In this document: piece by piece, positions 1-11,043 of the stretch | How the letters are laid out: each line of letters opens with the position of its first letter | Position numbering within the stretch: the stretch's first letter is position 1 | Origin: an uncultured Nitrosomonadales bacterium | GTDB taxonomy: Bacteria; Pseudomonadota; Gammaproteobacteria; Burkholderiales; Gallionellaceae | Length of the DNA stretch: 45,651 nt | NCBI GenBank assembly: GCA_903885165.1 | Contig: CAISHO010000007.1 | Span: 1-45,651, forward strand | Direction of reading: 5' to 3' | Made by a program: the position numbers and the translations under genes | The notes under the pieces: generated by a model | Seen by the model: the letters and a program-made list of their open reading frames with translations, nothing else | What the model was told of the DNA's origin: nothing | Database searches by the model: none

Positions 1-1
1 G

Positions 2-364
2 CTGCTCGCCTTGCTGGTAGAGGTGGTCTATCTGGCTTGCGTGCTGTGGATACAGGGTTATCTGGGCCATGTTTTCCCTCTGCCGGGTTTACTGGTATTG
101 GCCGCCGTTAAATTGTTGAAAACCAGCATCTACTTGTTGATGGCTGCCGTGTTCGCTCAGGCCATCTTGTCGTGGGTGAATCCGCACACGCCCATCTCAT
201 CGATACTGGCGGTCATCACCGAACGATTCTTGCGCCCCTTGCGACGAGTCGTGCCGGTGCTGGGCAACATCGATCTGTCCTCCATGGTTTTGCTGATCAT
301 CTGCCAGTTGATCGTGATCGTACCGGTGGTAATGCTGGAGCGCGTCGCTTTCAGCCTGTTCTGA
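2..364 (+). CDS. YggT family membrane protein, C-terminal part (5' truncated by window edge)
   Basis: The frame is open to the left edge (codons for Leu-Leu-Ala precede the TTG at 11), so only the last 120 residues are visible. The piece has a hydrophobic stretch at its start, a second one reading LLMAAVFAQAILSWV, the basic segment TERFLRPLRRVVP, and a last hydrophobic helix near the C-terminus. The helix, then RFLRPLRR, then helix pattern is that of a YGGT repeat. Full YggT proteins have two such repeats in about 190 residues, so this is the second one. The family consists of inner-membrane proteins of poorly defined role, often encoded beside proC. Its left neighbour cannot be seen. Confidence 0.85.
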   Translation: MLALLVEVVYLACVLWIQGYLGHVFPLPGLLVLAAVKLLKTSIYLLMAAVFAQAILSWVNPHTPISSILAVITERFLRPLRRVVPVLGNIDLSSMVLLIICQLIVIVPVVMLERVAFSLF

Positions 365-454
365 CCCGGCATTCTGACCACTTTCTGGCCGGGCGCTGTC
401 AACCGACAGCCACCCTGTTAGAATGCGCGCCTGCCCACCACCCGATTATCCTTC

Positions 455-1018
455 ATGGCTATTAAAGCAACCGTCTTCAAAGTCGCCCTTCAGATCGCCG
501 ACATGGATCGCTACTACTATGCCGATCATGCGCTGACCCTAGCACAGCACCCGTCGGAGACCGAAGAGCGCATGATGGTACGTCTGCTTGCCTTCGCGTT
601 GTATGCAGATGAGGCGATGACCTTTGCACAGGGCATCACCGGCGAAGAAGAGCCCGACCTCTGGCACAAGGATCTCACAGGCGCAATCCTTCGCTGGATA
701 GTCGTCGGCCTGCCTGACGAGAGGGCGATACGCAAAGCTTGCGGGCGTTCAGAACAAGTGGTGATCGTCAGCTACGGCCGCTCTGCGGATATATGGTGGA
801 ACGAAAATCGCAGTAAACTGATCCGTCTGGACAACCTCACGGTGCTCAGATTACCGACCGAGACGACACAAGCTTTAGCGAAACTCGTCTGTCGCGGCAT
901 GCAGTTGCAGTGCACCATACAAGAAGGCAGTGTAATGATGACCAGCGATGACGGCGTGGTGGAAATTGAACCTGTCATCTGGCACGGCAAACTGCCCTCG
1001 GCACAGTCATGGCAGTAA
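455..1018 (+). CDS. yaeQ: YaeQ family protein
   Basis: This 187-residue protein matches the YaeQ family in length and over its whole sequence. The N-terminus MAIKATVFKVALQIADMDR, the motif HPSETEERMMVRLLAFAL and the segment EPDLWHKDLTGAI are family hallmarks. YaeQ has a PD-(D/E)XK-like fold and was first noted as a suppressor of RfaH loss in enterobacteria; its biochemical activity is unsettled. The ATG at 455 gives the family N-terminus exactly, although no strong Shine-Dalgarno sequence precedes it. The stop codon overlaps the start of the following YchJ-like gene by 10 nt, so the two are probably cotranscribed and translationally coupled. Confidence 0.93.
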   Translation: MAIKATVFKVALQIADMDRYYYADHALTLAQHPSETEERMMVRLLAFALYADEAMTFAQGITGEEEPDLWHKDLTGAILRWIVVGLPDERAIRKACGRSEQVVIVSYGRSADIWWNENRSKLIRLDNLTVLRLPTETTQALAKLVCRGMQLQCTIQEGSVMMTSDDGVVEIEPVIWHGKLPSAQSWQ

Positions 1019-1392
1019 CACCCTGTCCCTGTGGCTCAGCTGACTATGCAATCTGCTGCGCTCGTTACCATAACGGTGCCGCAGCTCCCGATGCCGAATC
1101 GCTGATGCGTTCACGCTACAGCGCTTATGTTTTAAAGCTTGAGCCCTATCTGCTCGCCACCTGGCATCCAGACACACGTCCTGCCACACTGGATTTAGCA
1201 GATGACGCGGCAAAATGGCTGGGCCTGCAAGTCAAAAAGCACATGGTTGAGTCAGATGACAGCGCCAGCGTCGAATTCATCGCGCGATACAAAATTGCCG
1301 GACGCGCCCATCGCCTGCACGAGGTCAGCCAGTTCTCACGCGTAGCCGGGCTCTGGTTCTATGTAAATGGTGAGTTTCCCGACACCAAGTGA
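1009..1392 (+). CDS. YchJ-like protein (UPF0225) with N-terminal SEC-C motif
   Basis: The product has 127 residues. It begins with a SEC-C-type metal-binding motif (CPCGSADYAICC, residues 5-16), followed by the family motif SLMRSRYSAYVLKLEPYLLATWHP and a globular NTF2-like body ending in LWFYVNGEF. This is the UPF0225/YchJ family, whose function is unknown. Enterobacterial YchJ is longer and has a second SEC-C motif at the C-terminus; this copy ends before it, as in many betaproteobacterial members. The start overlaps the end of yaeQ by 10 nt. A second SEC-C protein is encoded at 40180-40902 but belongs to a different family. Confidence 0.88.
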   Translation: MAVTPCPCGSADYAICCARYHNGAAAPDAESLMRSRYSAYVLKLEPYLLATWHPDTRPATLDLADDAAKWLGLQVKKHMVESDDSASVEFIARYKIAGRAHRLHEVSQFSRVAGLWFYVNGEFPDTK

Positions 1393-1468
1393 ATTGTGAA
1401 TCACAACTGCTGAGCGCACCACTTCCCATGGCAGGGCGTTAACGTCTTGATTCTGTTAAAATCGCCGC

Positions 1469-2194
1469 ATGAGCAAATTAACTTTAGACCGTATTCTACA
1501 CACCCAGGGCTTCGGTACTCGAAAACGATGCCGTGATTTGATTAACAGCGGTGAAATGATTATCGCAGGCAGTGTTTTTGACGACAGCAACACGGCGATC
1601 GAAACCGATGGCTTGGAATTCACGGTTTTTGATCAACCATGGATTTTTCGTGAGCGCGTCTACATCGCCTTACATAAACCGGCAAATTTTGAGTGTTCCC
1701 GTAAGCCCAGCCATCACCCCGGCGTGCTGACTATCCTGCCGGATCAATTCACTTTACGCGACGTTCAGCCTGTTGGCCGATTGGATCACGACACCACGGG
1801 TTTGCTGCTGATGTCCGATGACGGTGCGTTTATTCACACCCAGTCTTCCCCCAAGCACCATGTGCCCAAGGTCTATGTCGCTACCACACACGATCCGGTT
1901 ACTCACGAACTGATCGCGCTGTTACTGGCTGGGGTTAAATTACACGATGAGCCCGCGCCACTCGCCGCCGAAACCTGCCGGATGATCGATGAAAACCATC
2001 TTGAAATCGTGCTGGAACAAGGAAAGTATCATCAAGTTAAACGCATGTTAGCGGCAGCGGGCAATCATTGCACGGCGCTCAATCGTTCACAGATCGGCAA
2101 TCTTAAACTCGACGAACTGGGGTTGGCGGCGGGCGAATGGTGTTATCTCGATGCGCAGCAACTGGCGCTATTGAAGCCGCCGTTTACTATTTAA
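1469..2194 (+). CDS. rsuA: 16S rRNA pseudouridine synthase, RsuA family
   Basis: The protein has 241 residues. An N-terminal S4-type RNA-binding domain (about 1-60) is followed by the catalytic domain. The active-site loop PVGRLDHDTTGLLL gives Asp106 as the likely nucleophile. The C-terminal motif QGKYHQVKRMLAAAGNH is typical of RsuA/RluB/RluE/RluF enzymes, and the combination of S4 domain and overall length fits RsuA, which makes pseudouridine 516 in 16S rRNA. Assignment of the exact target is by family resemblance. It lies 13 nt before the YlqF-type GTPase, in line with a ribosome-maturation gene set. Confidence 0.88.
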   Translation: MSKLTLDRILHTQGFGTRKRCRDLINSGEMIIAGSVFDDSNTAIETDGLEFTVFDQPWIFRERVYIALHKPANFECSRKPSHHPGVLTILPDQFTLRDVQPVGRLDHDTTGLLLMSDDGAFIHTQSSPKHHVPKVYVATTHDPVTHELIALLLAGVKLHDEPAPLAAETCRMIDENHLEIVLEQGKYHQVKRMLAAAGNHCTALNRSQIGNLKLDELGLAAGEWCYLDAQQLALLKPPFTI

Positions 2195-2207
2195 AGGTTT
2201 AACTATC

Positions 2208-3137
2208 ATGGCAATACAGTGGTTTCCCGGACACATGACCTCGGCGCGGCGCAAAGCCGCCGAGACGATGGAATTTACCGATGTCATCATCGAAGTGCTG
2301 GATGCGCGTGCGCCTGAGGCCAGTTGCAACCCCATGATTCGCGAATTGCGCGAACATCGCCAGCGGCCTTGCCTGAAGATACTCAATAAAATTGACCTCG
2401 CAGATCCCGCCACGACGCAGGAATGGCTGGACTATTACAACAAACAGGAAGGCGTCAAAGCCGTCGCCTTGAGTTGCAAGAGCGCAACCGACGCTGCACG
2501 CGTGCCGAAATTATGCCATCCCTTAGCGCCGCATCGCGACAGCCCGCATAAACCGCTGCGCCTGATGATCATGGGTATCCCCAATGTAGGCAAATCCACG
2601 TTGATGAATATGCTGCTCAAACGCCGCGTGGCGAATGTCGGTGACGAACCGGCGGTGACCAAGTCGCAGCAATGCCATAAGATCAACGACCATATGACGC
2701 TGACCGACTCTCCCGGGTTGATGTGGCCGAAAATTGAATACGAGGAAGACGGTTTTATTCTCGCCGCCATCCACGCCATCGGTCGCAATGCGGTGATAGA
2801 GGAAGAAATCGCCGAACACCTGGCGACCAATCTGCTCGCGCGTTACCCGGAACGAATCACTGAGCGCTTCGGTTTTTCTGTAGAGGGAATGGACGGATTT
2901 GGCGTAGTAGAGGCCGTTGCCAAGAAGCGCGGCTGCATCCTCAAGGGGCGCGGCGGCGAACTGGATATTGAAAAGGCTGCGATGATCTTGCTGACCGAAT
3001 ATCGTGCCGGAAAGTTAGGCCGCATCAGTCTGGAGTCGCCCTCGTCTCGCGAGGCGATGATCAAATACGCACTGGAAAACCCGGTAAAACCCCGTGTACA
3101 TTCTCTGCGCGGCGAACCGGATGAGCAGGACGAATGA
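2208..3137 (+). CDS. ylqF: Ribosome biogenesis GTPase, YlqF/RbgA family (circularly permuted)
   Basis: This 309-residue protein shows the permuted order of GTPase motifs that defines the YlqF/YawG group: G4 NKID (60-63) precedes G1 GIPNVGKST (123-131) and G3 DSPG (167-170). The N-terminus QWFPGHMTSARRK is the usual one for the family. YlqF/RbgA of Bacillus takes part in late assembly of the 50S subunit; many proteobacterial members are uncharacterised, so the role here is inferred. An AAGG-type ribosome binding site precedes the ATG. The 3' end overlaps the start of the RIO-type kinase by 4 nt (ATGA), suggesting coupled translation. Confidence 0.92.
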   Translation: MAIQWFPGHMTSARRKAAETMEFTDVIIEVLDARAPEASCNPMIRELREHRQRPCLKILNKIDLADPATTQEWLDYYNKQEGVKAVALSCKSATDAARVPKLCHPLAPHRDSPHKPLRLMIMGIPNVGKSTLMNMLLKRRVANVGDEPAVTKSQQCHKINDHMTLTDSPGLMWPKIEYEEDGFILAAIHAIGRNAVIEEEIAEHLATNLLARYPERITERFGFSVEGMDGFGVVEAVAKKRGCILKGRGGELDIEKAAMILLTEYRAGKLGRISLESPSSREAMIKYALENPVKPRVHSLRGEPDEQDE

Positions 3138-3994
3138 AAACCCCGAAAAGGATAGAACCGCTGGTCGAAGACGGTCTTGTGGACTTGGTTGTGCGCCAGT
3201 TGATGAGCGGGAAAGAGGCTACCGTCTATGTCGTTCAATGCGGTGATGAGATTCGTTGTGCCAAGGTTTACAAGGAAGCCAATCAGCGCGGCTTTCATCA
3301 GGCGGTTCATTACACCGAGGGTCGCAAGGTAAAAAATAGCCGCGCACAGCGCGCCATGGAAAAAGGTACGCGCTACGGACGCAAAGAACAGGAGTCCGCC
3401 TGGCAACGCACCGAAGTCGATGCTTTGTACAAACTCGCCGCAGCCGGCGTGCGAGTCCCGCATCCCTTTGGTTTTTACGAAGGTGTGCTGTTGATGGAGC
3501 TCTTAACAGACGAGAATGGTGCGGCAGCACCAAGGCTCAACGATCTGGAACTGACCCGCGAGCAGGCGCTTGAGTTTCACGCGATGCTGATCCGGCAGGT
3601 GGTGCTGATGCTGTGCGCCGGTATCATTCACGGCGACCTTTCAGAATTCAACATTCTGGTCGATGCACACGGCCCGGTCATCATTGACCTGCCGCAGGCG
3701 GTGGATGCTGCCGCAAACAATAATGCCAGCCGCATGCTGGATCGCGATGTCGAAAATCTGGCGAATTACTTCGGCCAGTTCGCACCCGAATTACTGAATA
3801 CACAATATGCCAAAGAAATATGGGCAATCTATCAGCGCGGCGAACTTCTGCCGGACACACCGCTGACCGGACGCTTTAAACAAAACGAAAAAGCGGCTGA
3901 CGTTTATTCTGTGATGCGTGAAATTACCTCCGCGCGCGATGATCACGAAGCCAAATTGCACTACCAGCAAATCAAACGTGCAGAAGGCAGATAG
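3134..3994 (+). CDS. RIO1-type serine protein kinase
   Basis: The 286-residue product has RIO kinase features: a flexible nucleotide-binding loop GKEATVYVV (26-34), Lys44 in RCAKVYK, the catalytic loop HGDLSEFNILV (Asp168, Asn173), and the metal-binding segment IIDLPQAVD (Asp185). RIO kinases in archaea and eukaryotes act in maturation of the small ribosomal subunit; the bacterial ones are much less studied. The gene overlaps the YlqF-type GTPase by 4 nt and abuts a methyltransferase gene with no gap. The neighbourhood supports a job in ribosome or translation maintenance, but that is inference. Confidence 0.9.
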   Translation: MKTPKRIEPLVEDGLVDLVVRQLMSGKEATVYVVQCGDEIRCAKVYKEANQRGFHQAVHYTEGRKVKNSRAQRAMEKGTRYGRKEQESAWQRTEVDALYKLAAAGVRVPHPFGFYEGVLLMELLTDENGAAAPRLNDLELTREQALEFHAMLIRQVVLMLCAGIIHGDLSEFNILVDAHGPVIIDLPQAVDAAANNNASRMLDRDVENLANYFGQFAPELLNTQYAKEIWAIYQRGELLPDTPLTGRFKQNEKAADVYSVMREITSARDDHEAKLHYQQIKRAEGR

Positions 3995-5137
3995 ATGACA
4001 ACTCATCCGGTAATTCAGTGGCACGAAGCAGGCGAAGATCACGTTTGCCGTTGGCACTCTGAGAGCGGCGCGCCTGCCCCAAAAAAAGTAGTCATCGCCG
4101 ATGACCGCATGACCGCAGATGCCGCATTCCGACTGGCCTGCGAGGGAACTGCGCTGTTGTGGCGCGGCGATTACCAGAATGCACGCCAGTTATTGCAGGC
4201 GATGGCACGGCGCGCAGATGAAAAGCCGCGCAAACCAAAAAAAATAGCCGCATCGCCTACGGAAGGCTTTCACATGCACCGGTTGGCACAATCGCAACGC
4301 TCCCGCACCTTAGGAATGTTGCTGCTGCCATTCAACGCGGATCACAGTATCCCTTTGCGTCGCGCGCCGGATGCGCATGTGGCTTGTGAAGAGGCGTATG
4401 GACTGGCAACCGAGCCGTATATTGCATCGCTGCGCGGATTACTAGGCGTCATAGGCGCGCACGAATGGCGCAAAAATGGCGTAGAAATTCCCGTATTAAA
4501 AGCCAGAATTCATCCGCAGTACGGCGTATTTGCACCGATACGCGGTGAATACGTAGGTTTAGTGAACGATGCACCATTGCCTGAATTGCTTGAAAGTCGC
4601 TCGGTCGCTTTCGATATCGGTACAGGTACCGGGGTGCTGGCGGCGGTACTGGCACGCCGTGGCATCAAACGCATCTTCGCTACCGATCAGGATCAGCGTG
4701 CGCTCGTTTGCGCGCGCGAAAATATCAGCCGGCTTGGGATGGATAACCAAATAGCAATCACGCAAGCCGACCTGTTTCCCGATGGCCGCGCAGCCTTGAT
4801 CGTATGTAATCCGCCCTGGGTACCCGCACGCCCCAGCTCTCCGCTGGAATATGCCGTATACGATCCGGAAAGCCGCATGTTGCGCGGTTTCTTGAATGGA
4901 CTGGCTGAACATCTGGAGGAGGGCGGCGAAGGCTGGCTAATCCTCTCGGATCTGGCCGAACATTTGGGCTTGCGTACACGCACCGAATTGCTGGAGATGA
5001 TAGAAAAGGCGGGGCTACAAGTTTTAAGCAAGTCTGATGTCAAACCACACCACCCCAAAGCGGCGGACAGTAGTGACCCCCTGTATGCTGCACGTGCGGC
5101 AGAATTGACGTCACTGTGGCGGTTAGCTAAAAAATAA
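3995..5137 (+). CDS. Class I SAM-dependent methyltransferase (PrmC/HemK-like core)
   Basis: The 380-residue protein has an N-terminal region of about 200 residues without a recognisable motif, then a Rossmann methyltransferase core. Motif I is FDIGTGTG (207-213), an acidic residue ends the second strand in ATDQD, and motif IV is NPPW (272-275). NPPW/NPPY is typical of enzymes that methylate planar nitrogen, such as PrmC (glutamine) or N6-adenine enzymes. Substrate cannot be assigned from sequence. The ATG follows the kinase stop codon directly. The gene is last in a run of ribosome-related genes and ends before a strong terminator, so a ribosomal or rRNA target is plausible but unproven. Confidence 0.8.
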   Translation: MTTHPVIQWHEAGEDHVCRWHSESGAPAPKKVVIADDRMTADAAFRLACEGTALLWRGDYQNARQLLQAMARRADEKPRKPKKIAASPTEGFHMHRLAQSQRSRTLGMLLLPFNADHSIPLRRAPDAHVACEEAYGLATEPYIASLRGLLGVIGAHEWRKNGVEIPVLKARIHPQYGVFAPIRGEYVGLVNDAPLPELLESRSVAFDIGTGTGVLAAVLARRGIKRIFATDQDQRALVCARENISRLGMDNQIAITQADLFPDGRAALIVCNPPWVPARPSSPLEYAVYDPESRMLRGFLNGLAEHLEEGGEGWLILSDLAEHLGLRTRTELLEMIEKAGLQVLSKSDVKPHHPKAADSSDPLYAARAAELTSLWRLAKK

Positions 5138-5177
5138 CAACTAATCAAAAAGTTATACGTTCTATCGTCTGAAATTG

Positions 5178-5215
5178 AAAAGGGGGATACAAACTTGCGG
5201 TTGTATCCCCCTTTT
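5178..5215. terminator. Bidirectional rho-independent terminator
   Basis: A perfect 15-bp inverted repeat (AAAAGGGGGATACAA at 5178-5192 and its complement at 5201-5215) encloses an 8-nt loop. Because the arms begin with A-runs and end with T-runs, the hairpin has a T-tract in both directions. It lies between the convergent methyltransferase and phosphoribulokinase genes and can serve both. Confidence 0.93.
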
Positions 5216-5232
5216 TCTAAGCCAAAACTAGC

Positions 5233-6126
5233 TTACTTTTTCTTGTTTTGGATCATGTCATGCATGATCGGTGCAAGAATGATTTCCATCGCATGGCTCA
5301 TCTTGCCGCCGGGCACAACCAGTGTGTTGGCACGAGACATGAAAGATCCTGGGATCATAGCCAGCATGTAAGGAAAGTCCACGCCCTTAGGATCGCGGAA
5401 GCGTACCACAACGAAACTTTCATCCGGTGTTGGAATATCACGCGCGATGAAAGGATTTGACGTATCCACGGTCGCCACACGCTGGAAATTAATGTGCGTG
5501 CGCGAGAATTGAGGCGTAATGTACTTGATGTAGTCCGGCATACGACGCATGATGGTGTCGACCGTTGCTTCTGCCGAATAGCCACGCTCAGCCTGATCAC
5601 GGTGGATCTTTTGGATCCATTCCAGATTAACGACAGGCACTACACCGATACCCAAATCGACATATCTGACCGCATCAATACCCTTGTGGTCTCTAGCCAA
5701 ACCGTGCAGACCTTCGTAGAACAACAGGTCTGAGTTTGCATCGATACTTTCCCATGGCGTAAACACGCCGGGAGTGAGGTCGGTCAAGCCAAAATGCTTG
5801 TTGTGCAATACCGCTTCTGCATCGCTATGTACATAGTAACGGCGCTGACACATGCCGCTCTCGCCGTATTCTTTGAACATGCCTTCGATCTTATCGAAGT
5901 GATTCGCTTCAGGGCCAAAATGGCTGAACGTGTTGTTGCCGGCTTTAGCGGCTTCAGCGGAAGCCGCACGAAACGCCATGCGATCCAGACTATGCAGGCT
6001 GTCGCCCTCAATAACCGCCGCTATAATTTTCTCACGCCGGAAAATATTTTCAAAAGCGCGTTTAACGGTAGTGGTACCTGCACCGGAAGAACCGGTAACG
6101 GCAATAACGGGGTGCTTGCTCGACAT
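5233..6126 (-). CDS. prk: Phosphoribulokinase, class I (proteobacterial)
   Basis: This 297-residue enzyme phosphorylates ribulose 5-phosphate to ribulose 1,5-bisphosphate, the step that commits carbon to Rubisco. The P-loop GSSGAGTTT (12-20), the substrate-binding segment SRTHINFQRV and the overall length fit the class I octameric enzyme of proteobacteria. An ATG 60 nt further upstream is in frame, but the one at 6126 is chosen because AGGAGAGG precedes it at normal spacing and the product then starts like its homologues (MSSKHPVIAVTG). It stands alone, opposite leuS and about 12.7 kb from the other Calvin-cycle genes. No Rubisco gene or cbbR regulator is in the window. Confidence 0.95.
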   Translation of the reverse strand: MSSKHPVIAVTGSSGAGTTTVKRAFENIFRREKIIAAVIEGDSLHSLDRMAFRAASAEAAKAGNNTFSHFGPEANHFDKIEGMFKEYGESGMCQRRYYVHSDAEAVLHNKHFGLTDLTPGVFTPWESIDANSDLLFYEGLHGLARDHKGIDAVRYVDLGIGVVPVVNLEWIQKIHRDQAERGYSAEATVDTIMRRMPDYIKYITPQFSRTHINFQRVATVDTSNPFIARDIPTPDESFVVVRFRDPKGVDFPYMLAMIPGSFMSRANTLVVPGGKMSHAMEIILAPIMHDMIQNKKK

Positions 6127-6169
6127 ATTGACCTCTCCTGAATATATTGGTGTAATTTTTGTGTTAGCT

Positions 6170-6181
6170 GATTTTATAACA
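6170..6181 (-). promoter_or_regulatory. Possible extended -10 promoter of prk
   Basis: On the minus strand TGTTATAAA appears about 47 nt upstream of the prk start (the -10 hexamer TATAAA is at 6173-6178). The TG one base before the hexamer fits an extended -10 element. No -35 close to consensus is found at 16-18 nt spacing, so an activator such as a CbbR-type regulator may be needed. This is a weak prediction. Confidence 0.3.
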
Positions 6182-6435
6182 AACAATCACTTGCCACTAC
6201 TAGTCAGTTTCGTTTTGTGAATAAAAATCTCTGTATTTTTATATAATATTTTTAGTCTAGTCCCATGAATTATTCTAACCACATGAATATTCTATTTATT
6301 TGTTTAGGTAATATTGTTTAATCCAAGTATATGAACATGCGTACAACCCGGATAGAACCGTATTATTTTTTTATTTTCACGCGAAATTATCAATATCCAT
6401 GCAACGGGCAATTCGCGGGTGACGGACGATGCCGC

Positions 6436-6441
6436 TATAAT
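6436..6441 (+). promoter_or_regulatory. Candidate -10 element of leuS
   Basis: A perfect TATAAT lies 29 nt before the leuS ATG. The matching -35 region is poor (TTCGCG at 6412-6417, spacing 18), so the call rests on the -10 hexamer and its position. Confidence 0.35.
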
Positions 6442-6467
6442 GCCGCATCAGAGAATTCAGGCAATAA

Positions 6468-9182
<2,715 letters not shown>

Positions 9183-9192
9183 GGGAATCTCG

Positions 9193-9711
9193 ATGAAACT
9201 GCCTGCTCAGTATTTTACGAAGTCGCTGATGCTGCTACTGGCACTCTCGCTGGCCTCGTGTGGCTTTCATCTGCGCGGCGAAGCGAAAATGCCGTTCAGC
9301 ACCATTTTCATCGAAGCCGCCAATTCCAACTCTCTATTAATTAGTGAACTGCGCCGCCTTCTGGTGGCGAATCACGTTCAGTTAGTTAGCAAACCCGATC
9401 AGGCTGATATGGTGCTCAATATTTCTCTTGAGCTCCCTGAAAAGCAAATTCTGACACTGGGTGGAAGCGGACGTGTGAGTGAGTTTCAGCTACGTTATCG
9501 CGTCTCATTACGCGCTTACGATCAGCAACAGCGGGAATGGCTGGCGGCAGATGATCTCCAGTTGAGCCGTGATTTTTCTTATGACGATACGCAGATTTTG
9601 GCCAAGGAAGCCGAAGAAGCGCAACTCTATCAATATATGCGCTCTGATATGGCACAGCAAATTATGCGTCGCTTGAGTCACGCCAAGCCTCAGCCCCTGA
9701 CGCAAAAATAA
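9193..9711 (+). CDS. lptE: LPS assembly lipoprotein LptE
   Basis: The 172-residue product has a lipoprotein signal peptide whose lipobox LASC gives Cys23 as the acylated N-terminus, followed directly by GFHLRG, the standard start of mature LptE (RlpB). LptE plugs the LptD barrel that inserts lipopolysaccharide in the outer membrane. The start at 9193 is preferred over an upstream GTG/ATG because AAGGGA lies just before it. The order leuS-lptE-holA is conserved in proteobacteria. The stop codon shares one base with the holA start. Confidence 0.94.
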   Translation: MKLPAQYFTKSLMLLLALSLASCGFHLRGEAKMPFSTIFIEAANSNSLLISELRRLLVANHVQLVSKPDQADMVLNISLELPEKQILTLGGSGRVSEFQLRYRVSLRAYDQQQREWLAADDLQLSRDFSYDDTQILAKEAEEAQLYQYMRSDMAQQIMRRLSHAKPQPLTQK

Positions 9712-10715
9712 TGCAACTAACCTGCGAAGCACTGCCGCGCCATCTGGCCTCCGGGCTCAAACCGCTTTACGTGGTGTATGGCGATGCACTGCTGCTGGTT
9801 AGCGAAGCCGCGGACAGCATTCGTGCCGCTGCACGCAAAGCCGGGTACGCCGAGCGCGACACGTTAATTGCCGAGCAGCACTTTAAATGGGAAGAATTGC
9901 GCAATTGCGCACAAAGTCTTTCATTGTTCGCCACGCGCCGCGTGGTGGATTTGCGCATTCCGTCCGGGAAACCGGGTGTGGAGGGCGGCCAGGCGTTACA
10001 GGAATACGTTAAACAGATCAATGAAGATGTACTGACCTTGATTACGCTGCCCAAACTGGACTGGACAGCGCAAAAAACACAATGGTTCTGCGCGCTGGCA
10101 CAGCATGGAGTGATGATCTGCGCCGATGACGTCCCTCGTCATCAATTGCCGGAATGGCTAGCCGGTCGTCTTGGGCGTCAGTCACAATCGACAGATACAG
10201 CCACCCTGGACTTCCTGGCAGATCGTTGCGAAGGTAATCTGATCGCCGCGTTTCAGGAGATACAAAAGCTGGGTTTGCTGTTTCCGGCCGGGGTGCTGTC
10301 TTTCGATCAGGTTAAAGAGTCCGTGGTAGACGTGGCGCGCTACGACATTTTCAAACTCGCCGAAGCGATGTTGAGTGGAGATGCGACACGTTACGCACAT
10401 ATACTCGAGGGTCTGCGTGCAGAAGGCACCGCCACCGTACTGATACTCTGGGCGCTGAGCGAAGATATCCGCCTGCTGGGTAAAGTGCTGTACGCGGTTG
10501 CGCGCGGCGACAATCTTCGCGATGTCTTGACCAGCATGCGCGTCAGGCGCGACAGAGTAGGGCTAGTCGAACAGACCGCGAGACGCCTGAAATTTGTGCA
10601 CATAGAACGAGCAATTGGACATTCCGCAAAATTAGACAAAATAATCAAAGGATTACGTGACGGCGATGTATGGGATGAACTATTACAACTCGGTTTGCGT
10701 TTTGCCAAACCATGA
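9711..10715 (+). CDS. holA: DNA polymerase III delta subunit
   Basis: At 334 residues this is the normal length of HolA, the clamp-loader subunit that opens the beta sliding clamp. It has an N-terminal AAA+-like fold (LYVVYGDALLLVSEAAD), a mid-section with SLFATRRVVDLRIPSGKPG, and the helical C-terminal collar domain. Its partner, the beta clamp DnaN, is encoded at the other end of the window. The gene overlaps lptE by one base and cutA by four (ATGA), so the three are very likely translated as one unit. Confidence 0.95.
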   Translation: MQLTCEALPRHLASGLKPLYVVYGDALLLVSEAADSIRAAARKAGYAERDTLIAEQHFKWEELRNCAQSLSLFATRRVVDLRIPSGKPGVEGGQALQEYVKQINEDVLTLITLPKLDWTAQKTQWFCALAQHGVMICADDVPRHQLPEWLAGRLGRQSQSTDTATLDFLADRCEGNLIAAFQEIQKLGLLFPAGVLSFDQVKESVVDVARYDIFKLAEAMLSGDATRYAHILEGLRAEGTATVLILWALSEDIRLLGKVLYAVARGDNLRDVLTSMRVRRDRVGLVEQTARRLKFVHIERAIGHSAKLDKIIKGLRDGDVWDELLQLGLRFAKP

Positions 10716-11041
10716 GTGATGTTTTACTGGTGATTACCAACATGCCAGACGCCGTTACTGCGGCGCGTATGTCACGACAACTTATTGAGCTAAACGTCGC
10801 CGCCTGCGTCAATCAGCTTGCACCTTGTATCTCGACTTACCGTTGGCAAGATAAAATTGAAACTGCCAGTGAAGTTCCGCTGCTGATCAAAACAACCGTG
10901 TCAGCCTATGCGCGTCTGGAAGCCGCGATTCGTGATGTTCACCCTTACGAACTTCCTGAGATTATCGCTGTCCCTGTATCAGCTGGTTTGCCCGCCTATC
11001 TGGCCTGGGTTAATCAGGCAACCAACCTCTGCAAGGAATAA
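10712..11041 (+). CDS. cutA: CutA1-type divalent cation tolerance protein
   Basis: The 109-residue protein has the CutA1 fold signature: LLVITNMPD at the N-terminus, NVAACVNQL and STYRWQDKIE in the middle, and HPYELPEIIAVPV near the end. CutA1 forms very stable trimers; it was linked to copper tolerance in E. coli, but its molecular role is still uncertain. It overlaps holA by 4 nt and lies 2 nt before dsbD, an arrangement also found in other proteobacteria. Confidence 0.94.
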   Translation: MSDVLLVITNMPDAVTAARMSRQLIELNVAACVNQLAPCISTYRWQDKIETASEVPLLIKTTVSAYARLEAAIRDVHPYELPEIIAVPVSAGLPAYLAWVNQATNLCKE

Positions 11042-11043
11042 AC

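Noticed and set aside
172..465. 97-residue open frame overlapping YggT and the yaeQ start
   Set aside because: Alternative frame of the YggT gene and its 3' spacer, with His/Arg-rich composition and no support.
2843..3463. 206-residue open frame on the minus strand
   Set aside because: It lies antisense to the YlqF GTPase and the RIO-type kinase, both of which have clear family motifs; the antisense product resembles nothing known and has no ribosome site.
4693..5148. 151-residue open frame on the minus strand
   Set aside because: Antisense to the methyltransferase gene, whose SAM motifs are clear.
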